Shown piece after piece: positions 44,278 to 52,951 of a stretch of 64,000 bases of DNA; position 1 is the first letter of the stretch, and each line of letters opens with the position of its first letter. Location: the NCBI GenBank assembly GCA_963763305.1, contig CAVXNP010000001.1, forward strand, positions 1,612,001 to 1,676,000, read 5' to 3'. A model generated the notes under the pieces. It ran no database searches. It was not told the DNA's origin and saw only the letters and a list, made by a program, of their open reading frames with translations. Made by a program: the position numbers and the translations under genes. The DNA comes from CAVXNP01 sp963763305. Lineage in GTDB: Bacteria > Pseudomonadota > Gammaproteobacteria > Xanthomonadales > Rhodanobacteraceae.

Positions 44278-44590
44278 CGCCCGCCGCACCGCGCGGCCGC
44301 CGCCGCACGGCCGCCTCCTGCCACCCATCCCCGGCCACCCCCACGGCACCGCATCGCCCGTCGTCGGGCTGGCGTCGATTGCGCGCTGACCCGAAGCGCT
44401 GCGCGGCAAGCCTCCAGGCCCCGCCCATAGCTGTAGGAGCGGCTTCAGCCGCGATGCGCACCGAGTGCGCCGCCGCCGTGCTCGAACAGCCACCCATTGG
44501 CGCCCGGCAACATGCCGCTGGCGTCGCGGCGGCCATCGTCGTCCGGACCCAAGGCCAGCCAGCTCCAGCCGCACGCAGCTGTCGCGCCAC
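44278..44590. other. Gap with REP element and possible gene remnant
   Basis: About 310 bases between the conserved hypothetical and the cation-efflux gene. It holds a REP-like repeat (44433-44454). Leftward from 44590 to about 44455 one frame has a coding-like codon pattern (S-W-L-A-L-G-P-D-D-D-G-R, then G-A-N-G-W-L-F-E-H) ending at a stop, but no start, so it could be the tail of a lost gene. Nothing else is seen. Confidence 0.45.
44433..44454 (+). repeat. REP-like element
   Basis: GTAGGAGCGGCTTCAGCCGC followed by GA. The inner GCGGCTtcaGCCGC part is a perfect hairpin. It matches the GTAGGAGC-headed REP family frequent in Xanthomonadales intergenic DNA. A degenerate copy lies at 34.81 kb. 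Confidence 0.65.
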
Positions 44591-45196
44591 TCAGGGGTGC
44601 GCGTCCGCTGCGCCGCGGTGTTCGCTGCGCGCCGCCTGCCACACCTCCCGCGCGGCGTCCGCATTCATCGCCGCGATTCCCAGCCCGACCAGCAGATCGG
44701 GCCACAGCGAGCCAGTCAATGCGGTGGTTACGCCAGCACCGATGATCGCCAGATTGGCCAGCGCATCGTTGCGTGCCGACAGGAACGCCGCCCGGGTCAG
44801 GCTGCCACGATGGTGCCGAAAGCGCAGCAGCAAGGCAGCGCACGACAGATTCACCAGCAGCGCGCCGGCGCCGGTGATCGACAGCGGCAACGGGGCGGGC
44901 GCCACAGGTAGCTGCCACTTGTGCCAGAGCGCCCAGACGAAGGCCAGCGCCGGCACCAGCAGGATCCCGGCCAGCCCCATGCCCACGCGTGCCCGGGCGC
45001 GCGTGCTCCAGGACAGCGCGAAGGCGATCAACAGATTGACTGCGGTGTCCTCCAGGAAGTCCACGCTGTCGGCCAGCAGCGAGACCGAGCCGATCGCCAG
45101 GGCCACGACGAACTCGACGCCGAAGTACGCGAGGTTGAGCGCGGCCACCAGCAGTACCGCGCGCCGCAAGGTGGCCGATGAGGCAAGCTGGTTCAT
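44591..45196 (-). CDS. Cation diffusion facilitator-type transporter, membrane domain only
   Basis: A 201-residue protein with six membrane segments. It has the CDF metal-site motifs A-D-S-V-D-F-L-E-D-T (segment 2) and A-R-N-D-A-L-A-N (segment 5). The usual cytoplasmic C-terminal domain is absent, as in the short MamM/CzcD-like group. In most zinc exporters the segment 2 motif is H-x-x-x-D; here it is D-S-V-D, as in short proteobacterial forms. It should export Zn2+, Co2+ or a similar ion by proton exchange. It is divergent from ribokinase with 136 bases between. Confidence 0.8.
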   Translation of the reverse strand: MNQLASSATLRRAVLLVAALNLAYFGVEFVVALAIGSVSLLADSVDFLEDTAVNLLIAFALSWSTRARARVGMGLAGILLVPALAFVWALWHKWQLPVAPAPLPLSITGAGALLVNLSCAALLLRFRHHRGSLTRAAFLSARNDALANLAIIGAGVTTALTGSLWPDLLVGLGIAAMNADAAREVWQAARSEHRGAADAHP

Positions 45197-45332
45197 GGCG
45201 GGGCTGGCAACCGGTGCATTCGCCCGATGCTAGTGCAAACACGTGCATGCGTTGCGCTTGCGTACCCGGAACCACACACCCGGGATGGGACTGCGGCGAT
45301 TATGCTTACCCTTCCGCAGCAAGGAGCCCGTC

Positions 45333-46227
<895 letters not shown>

Positions 46228-46316
46228 TCCTCGCATCACCGATGGTCCCCGCAAGGCGGTGGCGCGTTCGCCTGTTGCCCGTCACGCGATCAAGCCGGAT
46301 CGCGGCGGAATCTGGA

Positions 46317-47651
46317 TTACTTGCCAATGCAAAAGCTGGAGAAGATCGCGCCGAGCAGATCGTCGCTGCTGTAGCTGCCGGTGATCTGGCCGAGCTGGCG
46401 CTGCGCCAGGTGCAGTTCCTCGGCGGCCAGTTCACCGGCGCCGGTGGCCAGCACCTCGGCGGCCTGGGCCAGCTGTTGCTGCACCTGCTGTAGCGCCAGC
46501 ACATGGCGGCGGCGCGCGCTGAACGCGCCTTCGCCGCCACCGCTGGCCAGCTGACGCAGGCAACCGCGCACGGCATCCAGGCCTTCACCGGTACGGGCGG
46601 ACGCCCACAGCCAGGTGACGCCATCGCGTGATTCGGTACGCGCGGGACTGTGGTCCAGATCGATCTTGTTGATCAGCAGCAGCCGCGTGGCGGTCGATGG
46701 CAGTCCGGCGAACAGCGCCAGGTCGGCGTCGGCATGGGCGGCGTCGCTGACCAGCAGTGCCACATCGGCGCGCTGCAGTTCGCGCTGTGCGCGGCGCACG
46801 CCTTCGCGCTCGATCGCATCCTCGCTGTCACGAATACCGGCGGTGTCGGCCAGTTCCAGCACCACGCCGTCCAGATCCAGCTGTTCGCGCAGCACGTCGC
46901 GGGTGGTGCCGGGGATCGGCGTGACGATGGCCCGGTCGCTTCCGGCCAGGGCGTTGAGCAGGCTGGACTTGCCCGCATTGGGCCGGCCGATGATCGCCAC
47001 CCGCAGGCCGTCGGTGAGGCGCACCCCGGCCTGCGCCTCGCGCAGGAGTTGCCGCAGTTGCTGACGCAGCTCGTCGAGCTGGCGTGCGATGGCCGGATCG
47101 GCCAGGAAATCGATTTCTTCCTCGGGAAAGTCGATCGCCGCTTCGATGTGCACGCGCAGCGCAATCAGCGCCTGCAGCAGCTGTTCCACGCGCCGGGAGA
47201 ACGCCCCTTCCATCGACTGCAGCGCGGCACGGGCGGCAGCGACCGAACGCGCGGCGATCAGGTCGGCCACCGCCTCGGCCTGGGCCAGGTCCAGCTTGCC
47301 GTTGAGGAACGCGCGCTCGGTGAACTCGCCGGCGCGAGCCAACCGCGCACCCAGGCCGCAGACGCGACGCAGCAATGCATCCAGCGTCACCACGCTGCCG
47401 TGGCCCTGCAGCTCGAGTACGTGCTCGCCGGTGTACGAGGCGGGGGCGGGAAACCACAACAGCAGGCCGCGGTCGATCAGCTGGCCGCGTTCGTCCCCAA
47501 AGGCGACCAGATGGGCGTGCCGCGCGGTGGGCGGGCGACCGAGCAGGGCATGCGCCATGGCTGGTACCGCCGGACCGGAGACCCGGACCACGCCGACCCC
47601 GGCCATACCCGGGGCGGTGGCGATTGCAGCGATGGTGTCGGTCGGGTCCAT
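46317..47651 (-). CDS. mnmE: tRNA modification GTPase MnmE
   Basis: A 444-residue GTPase that, with MnmG, makes the cmnm5 modification of the wobble uridine. The N-terminal folate-binding domain starts with D-T-I-A-A-I-A-T, the G domain (about residues 215-370) has G-R-P-N-A-G-K-S-S-L-L-N and D-T-A-G-I-R, and the protein ends with the essential F-C-I-G-K. It is downstream of yidC on the same strand, 51 bases away, the standard rpmH-rnpA-yidC-mnmE order. mnmG is not in the window. Confidence 0.96.
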   Translation of the reverse strand: MDPTDTIAAIATAPGMAGVGVVRVSGPAVPAMAHALLGRPPTARHAHLVAFGDERGQLIDRGLLLWFPAPASYTGEHVLELQGHGSVVTLDALLRRVCGLGARLARAGEFTERAFLNGKLDLAQAEAVADLIAARSVAAARAALQSMEGAFSRRVEQLLQALIALRVHIEAAIDFPEEEIDFLADPAIARQLDELRQQLRQLLREAQAGVRLTDGLRVAIIGRPNAGKSSLLNALAGSDRAIVTPIPGTTRDVLREQLDLDGVVLELADTAGIRDSEDAIEREGVRRAQRELQRADVALLVSDAAHADADLALFAGLPSTATRLLLINKIDLDHSPARTESRDGVTWLWASARTGEGLDAVRGCLRQLASGGGEGAFSARRRHVLALQQVQQQLAQAAEVLATGAGELAAEELHLAQRQLGQITGSYSSDDLLGAIFSSFCIGK

Positions 47652-47702
47652 GGCACACCAGCATGCCGGCGGAGGGTGGCCGCCGCCAGCATGCGTTTGG
47701 GA

Positions 47703-49418
47703 TCAGGCCTTGGCCGGCTTGCCGCCGGCGTTCTCGATCTTGTGCGTGATGTACCACTGCTGGGCCAGGCCGGTGATGCCGTTGACCACGTAGTACAGGC
47801 ACAGGCCGGCCGGGAAGAAGGCGAACATCACCGCGAACAGCAGCGGCATGAACTTCATCATCTTCGCCTGGGCCGGATCCATGCCCGCGGATACCGGCAT
47901 CAGATACTGCTGGCCGAGCATCACCAGCGTGTACATCGCCGGCAGCACGAAGTAGGGGTCGGGCATCGACAGATCGTGGATCCAGCCGAAGAACGGCGCC
48001 TGGCGCAGTTCCACGCTTTCCATCAGCACGTGGTAAAGGCCGTAGAAGATCGGGATGGTGATCAGCACCGGCAGGCAGCCGGTCATCGGATTCACCTTCT
48101 CCTTCTTGTACAGCTCCATCATCGCCTGCTGCATCTTCTGCTTGTCGTCGCCGTAGCGCTCCTTCAGCGCATTGACGCGGGGCTGCAGCTTGCGCATCTT
48201 GGCGCTGGAACGGTACTGGGCGGCGGTCAGCTTCCAGGTGGCGCCCTTGATGATCAGCACCAGCAGGATGATCGCCACGCCCCAGTTGCGGCTGAGCGCG
48301 TACAACCACGACAGCAGGCCATGCAGCGGCTGCGCCACCACCGTGGTCCAGCCGTAGTTGCTGGTCAGCGCCAGGCCCGGCGCCACCGTGTCCAGGGTGC
48401 CCTGCAGCTTGGGCCCGACGTACAGGCGTGCGGTGCTGGTGGCGCTGGCGCCCGGCGCCACCTTGAGGGTGGGGCCGACCGTGCGGATCAGGTAGCTGGG
48501 CTGCCCGTCCGCCGGGTTGACCACGCTGGTGGCGAAGGTCTGCGACTCGCCGGCCGGCGGGATCCAGGCGGCGAAGAAATAGTGTTGCAGCATGGCCACC
48601 CAGCCGTCGCTGACCGGGCGGTGCAGGGCGTCCTCGCCAAACTTGTCGAACGCCAGCGATTCGAATTTCTCGTCCGGGCTATACCAGGCGGCGCCGAAGA
48701 AGCTGCGCAACTCCGGGTTGGTGAAGTTCTTCCACCAGCCAGCGGTCTTGGGCCGATCGACCCGCTGCAACTGCTCGTAGGCGTTGCCCTGCCAGGCGGC
48801 CGCGCCGGTGTTGTCGACCCGTTGCGCCAACTGCACCACGTAGCTGCCGCGCTTGAGTGCATAGGTCTTGGTGACGGCCAGGCCGGAGGCGTCCTGCCAG
48901 GTGAGGTCGACACTCAGGCCACCCTGGCCCTCGGCCAGGGTGTAGGAGGTCTGTGCCGCGTGGAACAGCGCCCGGTGGTCGGGCGCTGCACCGGTATTGC
49001 TGACCAGCCCGCTCTGAGCCACGAAGTAGTCGGTGCCCCGGTTGTCCAGCAGCCGCACCGGCGCCGGATCCGGGTTCTTGCCGGTCCGTGGTTTGTCCGG
49101 GTACTGCAAAAGGTCTGCGCGCACCACGGTACCGCCGCGGGTGTCCACGGTCAGCCGCAGTACGTCGTTGCTGATGGTGACCAGCTGGCCGGGAGACTGT
49201 TGCCGGCTTGACTCGCTCGGCGGGGCGGCCACCGCCGCCGCGGTGCTGCCCGGAACGCTGTCGTCGGCCGCAGCGGGCGGCTCGCTGCCGGCCACGTCGG
49301 CGCTGCGGGTCGCCGCGGGTACCGGCGGCGGTGGCGCGTAATCCTTCTCCCAGGCCATCCACAACAGATAGGCCACTGCCATCAAGGCAAACAGGAGAAA
49401 CGTGCGCGTCTGGTTCAT
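47703..49418 (-). CDS. yidC: Membrane protein insertase YidC
   Basis: A 571-residue insertase of the Sec-dependent and independent pathway. It has an N-terminal anchor (M-N-Q-T-R-T-F-L-L-F-A), a Pro/Ala/Ser-rich linker, a large periplasmic beta domain (about residues 75-350) and five C-terminal helices. The conserved Arg of the cytoplasmic groove is in the helix region before the G-C-L-P-V-L segment. The ATG at 49418 is used; upstream in-frame sequence is not YidC-like. It follows rnpA on the same strand with a gap of 55 bases; no yidD lies between. Confidence 0.95.
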   Translation of the reverse strand: MNQTRTFLLFALMAVAYLLWMAWEKDYAPPPPVPAATRSADVAGSEPPAAADDSVPGSTAAAVAAPPSESSRQQSPGQLVTISNDVLRLTVDTRGGTVVRADLLQYPDKPRTGKNPDPAPVRLLDNRGTDYFVAQSGLVSNTGAAPDHRALFHAAQTSYTLAEGQGGLSVDLTWQDASGLAVTKTYALKRGSYVVQLAQRVDNTGAAAWQGNAYEQLQRVDRPKTAGWWKNFTNPELRSFFGAAWYSPDEKFESLAFDKFGEDALHRPVSDGWVAMLQHYFFAAWIPPAGESQTFATSVVNPADGQPSYLIRTVGPTLKVAPGASATSTARLYVGPKLQGTLDTVAPGLALTSNYGWTTVVAQPLHGLLSWLYALSRNWGVAIILLVLIIKGATWKLTAAQYRSSAKMRKLQPRVNALKERYGDDKQKMQQAMMELYKKEKVNPMTGCLPVLITIPIFYGLYHVLMESVELRQAPFFGWIHDLSMPDPYFVLPAMYTLVMLGQQYLMPVSAGMDPAQAKMMKFMPLLFAVMFAFFPAGLCLYYVVNGITGLAQQWYITHKIENAGGKPAKA

Positions 49419-49473
49419 CGCGGGCAGATCCGATTGGCACCGCGAGCGTCCGCGGAATGGATGGATGTGGGGG

Positions 49474-49855
49474 TCAACGCGCGATTGTGCCGGGCGCGTC
49501 TTCACGCTTCAACGGCAGCAGCCGTTTCCACAGCGCGTCGATCTCGCCCAGCAACTCGCTGCCGGGGCGTCCGGCAGCCTGTTCGCGGGCCATCACCATC
49601 ACGTCGATCGGCGGCAACCGGTGCTGCACGCGACGAAACGACTCTCGCAGCAGGCGCTTGATCCGGTTGCGCTCCACCGCGCGTTTGGAGACACGCTTGG
49701 ATATGGCCAGGCCCGAGTCGGGCGTGGCCGAGCTCGTTGGTTCGATAGCGCAAATGAAAACAGCGGCCGCCGAGGCGACCGCTGGCATGGCGCAGAGCGG
49801 CGAAGTCGCCAGCGCGGCGAAGCCGCGCTTCGCGCGGCAGGCCGGCAGCGGGCAT
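49474..49855 (-). pseudogene. rnpA: Ribonuclease P protein component, frame broken by one extra base
   Basis: RnpA helps the RNase P RNA process tRNA precursors. Frame one (ATG at 49855) reads L-P-R-E-A-R-L-R-R-A-G-D-F and F-H-L-R-Y-R; frame two continues with the RNR signature S-K-R-V-S-K-R-A-V-E-R-N-R-I-K-R-L-L-R-E-S-F-R (given here to show its parts) and runs to the TGA at 49474. They meet at about 49713, where the coding strand reads CTCGGGCCTGG in place of CTCGGCCTGG. One G too many in a GGG run explains it. RnpA is essential, so an error in the sequence is very likely. Repaired length is 126 residues. Confidence 0.9.
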
Positions 49856-49869
49856 GACTGCAGCGCCGA

Positions 49870-50004
49870 TTACGGGATCAGGCGCTTGCGACCCTTGGCA
49901 CGGCGCGCATTGATGATCTTGCGGCCGTCGGCGGTCGCCATACGGGCGCGAAAGCCGTGGGTGCGGGCGCGCTTGAGCTTGCTCGGCTGGAAAGTGCGCT
50001 TCAT
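49870..50004 (-). CDS. rpmH: 50S ribosomal protein L34
   Basis: A 44-residue basic protein: M-K-R-T-F-Q-P-S-K-L-K-R-A-R-T-H-G-F, then A-T-A-D-G-R-K and R-R-A-K-G-R-K-R-L. It is complete and of standard length for gammaproteobacteria. It is first in the rpmH-rnpA-yidC-mnmE operon, with rnpA 14 bases downstream, and divergent from dnaA. Confidence 0.97.
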   Translation of the reverse strand: MKRTFQPSKLKRARTHGFRARMATADGRKIINARRAKGRKRLIP

Positions 50005-50041
50005 GGCTGCTCCGGAATTTTTGCGTCTAAAAAGGTTGGAA

Positions 50042-50071
50042 ATTATGTAGGGCGCGGCGTCGACGTGTCAA
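50042..50071 (-). promoter_or_regulatory. Sigma-70 promoter of the rpmH operon
   Basis: On the minus strand, a perfect -35 TTGACA (50071-50066), an 18-base spacer and -10 CATAAT (50047-50042). It is 38 bases before the rpmH ATG. This is the best -35 box seen in the window and fits the strong expression of ribosomal protein genes. Confidence 0.75.
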
Positions 50072-50192
50072 ATGGGGGGACGATCGTCCCTGTGGACAGC
50101 CTGTGGAAAGCTCTGCGATCAGGGCCCGGGTGTGCTGCTAGACTTGCCGATCCACCCCGCGCGCAAGCGCCCATACCGTGGTTGAAGTATTC

Positions 50193-51524
50193 ATGAGTGA
50201 TCTGTGGCGGCGCTGTCTGGAGCGTCTGGAAGGCGAGTTGAGCGCCGAAGACCTGCACACCTGGCTGATGCCCCTGCAAGCGCGGGACGATACCCAGGGC
50301 CTGCTGCTGTTCGCACCCAACCCGTACACCCTGGACACGGTGCGCGAGCGCTACCTTCCGCACATCGAGGCGATGGTCAACCAGATCACCGGACACCAGC
50401 TGGTGGTGCGGCTGGAGGTCGGTTCGAGCGCGCCACGAGCGGTCACGCCCAAACCCGCTCCGGCACCGCGCCCGGCCGCCGAGGCGGTGCCGGCCCCGGT
50501 GTTCCCGCACAACCTGGATCCGCACTACACCTTCGAGACCTTCGTCGAGGGCAAGTCCAATCAGCTCGGCAAGGCCGCGGCGATGCAGGTGGCGATGAAT
50601 CCGGGCCGCGCCTACAACCCGCTCCTGCTCTATGGCGGCACCGGCCTGGGCAAGACGCATCTGATGCACGCGGCCGGCAACCTGATGCGCGAGCGCAATC
50701 CGGACTGCAAAGTGCTGTACCTGCGCTCGGAGCAGTTCGTCGGCTCCATGATCGAGGCGCTGCGCGCAAAGAACATGGACCAGTTCAAGCAGCGCTTCCG
50801 TTCGGTGGACGCCCTGTTGATCGACGACATCCAGTTCTTCGCCGGCAAGGACACCACCCAGGAGGAGTTCTTCCACACCTTCAACGCGCTGTTCGAGTCC
50901 AAGCAGCAGATCATCCTTACCTGCGACCGCTATCCGAAGGAAGTGGACAAGCTCGAACCGCGGCTCAAATCGCGGCTGGGCTGGGGCTTGTCCGTGGCGA
51001 TCGAGCCGCCGGATTTCGAGACCCGGGCGGCGATCCTGTTGTCCAAGGCGCACGAGAAGGGCGTGGCGGTAACCGAGAACGTGGCGATGCTGCTGGCCAA
51101 GCGCATCCGTTCCAACGTCCGCGACCTGGAGGGCGCGCTCAACACCCTGGCCGCACGCGCCAACTTCTACGGCAAGCCGATCACCACCGAGTTCGCCGAA
51201 GAGACCCTGCGCGACCTGCTGGCCACGCACGCCCAGGCAGTGACCGTACCGAACATCCAGAAGATCGTGGCCGAGTATTACCAGGTCCGCCTGCAGGACC
51301 TGCTGTCCAAGCGCCGGGTCCGCTCGTTGGCGCGACCGCGTCAGATGGCGATGGCGCTGTCCAAGGAGCTGACCGAGCACAGCCTTCCGGAGATCGGCGA
51401 GGGCTTCGGCGGGCGCGACCACACCACGGTGCTGCACGCTTGCCGCACCATCCGCAAATTCTGCGAGACGGACCCGCGCATGCGCCAGGATTGGGAACAA
51501 CTGATACGTATCCTCACAGGCTGA
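50193..51524 (+). CDS. dnaA: Chromosomal replication initiator DnaA
   Basis: A 443-residue initiator. Domain I (residues 1-80) starts M-S-D-L-W-R-R-C-L; domain II is a short Pro/Ala linker (about 90-110); the AAA+ domain has Walker A G-G-T-G-L-G-K-T-H-L (near 148) and Walker B L-L-I-D-D-I-Q-F-F; domain IV ends with the DnaA signature G-G-R-D-H-T-T-V-L-H-A-C. The ATG at 50193 gives the usual start; five in-frame residues upstream from a GTG are excluded. DnaA-box-like TGTGGACAG and TGTGGAAAG lie 100 and 90 bases upstream and may serve autoregulation. Confidence 0.97.
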   Translation: MSDLWRRCLERLEGELSAEDLHTWLMPLQARDDTQGLLLFAPNPYTLDTVRERYLPHIEAMVNQITGHQLVVRLEVGSSAPRAVTPKPAPAPRPAAEAVPAPVFPHNLDPHYTFETFVEGKSNQLGKAAAMQVAMNPGRAYNPLLLYGGTGLGKTHLMHAAGNLMRERNPDCKVLYLRSEQFVGSMIEALRAKNMDQFKQRFRSVDALLIDDIQFFAGKDTTQEEFFHTFNALFESKQQIILTCDRYPKEVDKLEPRLKSRLGWGLSVAIEPPDFETRAAILLSKAHEKGVAVTENVAMLLAKRIRSNVRDLEGALNTLAARANFYGKPITTEFAEETLRDLLATHAQAVTVPNIQKIVAEYYQVRLQDLLSKRRVRSLARPRQMAMALSKELTEHSLPEIGEGFGGRDHTTVLHACRTIRKFCETDPRMRQDWEQLIRILTG

Positions 51525-51563
51525 GCCAAGCGTGCAAAGTGCTTGATAACCGCTCGGGTAAGC

Positions 51564-51572
51564 TGTGGATAA
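51564..51572 (-). promoter_or_regulatory. DnaA box, perfect
   Basis: TGTGGATAA on the plus strand, i.e. TTATCCACA on the minus strand, matching the consensus at all nine positions. Confidence 0.85.
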
Positions 51573-51597
51573 TAGGTGGACAGTTCAAGCCGCTTTT

Positions 51598-51606
51598 TTA
51601 TCCACA
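51598..51606 (+). promoter_or_regulatory. DnaA box, perfect
   Basis: TTATCCACA on the plus strand. It faces the first box; the centres are 34 bases apart, about three helical turns. Confidence 0.85.
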
Positions 51607-51766
51607 GATCGCCCACAGGCAGGCAGGCAGCGGGTACACAGCGGCTTATTAGCGCAACTATTTGAATATCAAAGGTAATTCTGTAAAAAATTGTTGTGCA
51701 CAGAGCCTACAACAACCACTACACTTCTTTTAAAGATAGAACAGCAGGTTTAGGGGAAGCGAAAAC

Positions 51767-52867
51767 ATGCAATTCAGCATCCAGAGGGAAGCTCTACTCA
51801 AGCCGCTGCAGCAGGTCGTGGGCGTGGTGGAACGACGCCAGACCCTGCCGGTGCTGGCCAACCTCCTGGTCAAGGTGGCCGGCGAGCGGGTGACGCTCAC
51901 CGGTACCGACCTGGAAGTGGAGATGGTGGCCAGTACCGCCGCCGAGCAACTGGTCGATGGCGAGGTGACGATTCCGGCGCGCAAGCTGTTCGACATCGTT
52001 CGTGCCCTGCCGGACGGGGTCCGGATCGAACTGAAGCTCAATGGCGACCGGGTGGCACTGAACGCGGGTCGCAGCCGGTTCACCCTGGCTACCCTGCCAG
52101 CCAGCGAATTCCCGACCATCGAAGAGATCGAACTGGTCGAGAAGGTGTCGCTGCCCGAGGAGGTGCTGCGCGACCTGATGGAAAGCACCGCTTTTGCGAT
52201 GGCCAACCAGGATGTTCGCTACTACCTCAACGGCATGCTGCTGGATCTGCAGGAGCACACCCTGCGCTGCGTGGCCACCGACGGCCACCGGCTGGCGCTG
52301 AAGGAAACCCAGCTGGAAAGCTCGGTCTCATCGCGACGTCAGATCATCATCCCGCGCAAGGGTGTCAACGAACTGGTCGGATTGTTCGAGACCGGCGACG
52401 GCCAGGTGGACCTGGAGTTCGGACGTAATCACCTTCGCGTCAGCCGCGGTGACGTGGTGTTTACTTCGAAGCTGATCGACGGTCGCTTCCCGGACTACGA
52501 GGCGGTGATCCCGTTGGGCGCCGACAAGCACGCGACACTCGAGCGCGAGGTTCTGCGGGGCGCATTGCAGCGCGCGGCGATCCTTTCGAACGAGAAATAC
52601 CGTGGCGTGAAGCTCGAGTTGTCGCCCGGCAAGCTGCGGATCGTCGCGCACAACCCGGAACAGGAAGAAGCGGTGGAGGAGGTCGAGGCCGACACTGTCG
52701 TGTCCGATCTCGCAGTAGGGTTCAACGTGGGCTACCTGCTCGACGCGCTGGCTGCACTGCGCGGCGAGAAGGCGCGTTTGAGCCTGCGCGATGCGCAGTC
52801 CAGCTGCCTGGTGCAGGAAGAGGACAACCAGCAGTCGCGCCACGTGATCATGCCGCTGCGGCTCTGA
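51767..52867 (+). CDS. dnaN: DNA polymerase III beta clamp
   Basis: A 366-residue sliding clamp with three similar domains. The start M-Q-F-S-I-Q-R-E-A-L-L-K-P-L-Q and the end H-V-I-M-P-L-R-L (C-terminal M-P-x-R-L binding-pocket tail) are typical. The ATG follows GGGGAAG at a good distance. It is the first gene after the probable origin. Confidence 0.97.
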   Translation: MQFSIQREALLKPLQQVVGVVERRQTLPVLANLLVKVAGERVTLTGTDLEVEMVASTAAEQLVDGEVTIPARKLFDIVRALPDGVRIELKLNGDRVALNAGRSRFTLATLPASEFPTIEEIELVEKVSLPEEVLRDLMESTAFAMANQDVRYYLNGMLLDLQEHTLRCVATDGHRLALKETQLESSVSSRRQIIIPRKGVNELVGLFETGDGQVDLEFGRNHLRVSRGDVVFTSKLIDGRFPDYEAVIPLGADKHATLEREVLRGALQRAAILSNEKYRGVKLELSPGKLRIVAHNPEQEEAVEEVEADTVVSDLAVGFNVGYLLDALAALRGEKARLSLRDAQSSCLVQEEDNQQSRHVIMPLRL

Positions 52868-52898
52868 CGTGCCGCGGAAGTTTGCGTTGGGTGGTTCG

Positions 52899-52933
52899 CA
52901 ACGCCGGGGCTGTCAGCAGACGCCCCGGCGTTG
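52899..52933 (+). terminator. Perfect 12-base hairpin between dnaN and recF
   Basis: CAACGCCGGGGC, an 11-base loop, then GCCCCGGCGTTG and TGCATTT. All 12 pairs match. With only a weak T-rich tail it may attenuate rather than stop transcription into recF, which starts 19 bases later. Confidence 0.6.
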
Positions 52934-52951
52934 TGCATTTGGGCTGCGCCG

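Larger units (their letters stand above)
51525..51766. other. Probable origin of replication (oriC), dnaA-dnaN gap
   Basis: A 242-base non-coding region. It holds two consensus DnaA boxes in opposite orientation, and downstream a strongly AT-rich stretch (about 51640-51740, including CTGTAAAAAATTGTTG) that would be the unwinding element in a genome of about 68% GC. Another partial box, TTGTGCACA, is near 51694. Origins in this gap are known for related Xylella and other gammaproteobacteria. Confidence is high for location, lower for exact limits. Confidence 0.75.

Noticed and set aside
49502..49855. A separate gene in the rnpA region
   Set aside because: Its N-terminal half is RnpA; the rest is the out-of-frame continuation after the inserted base.
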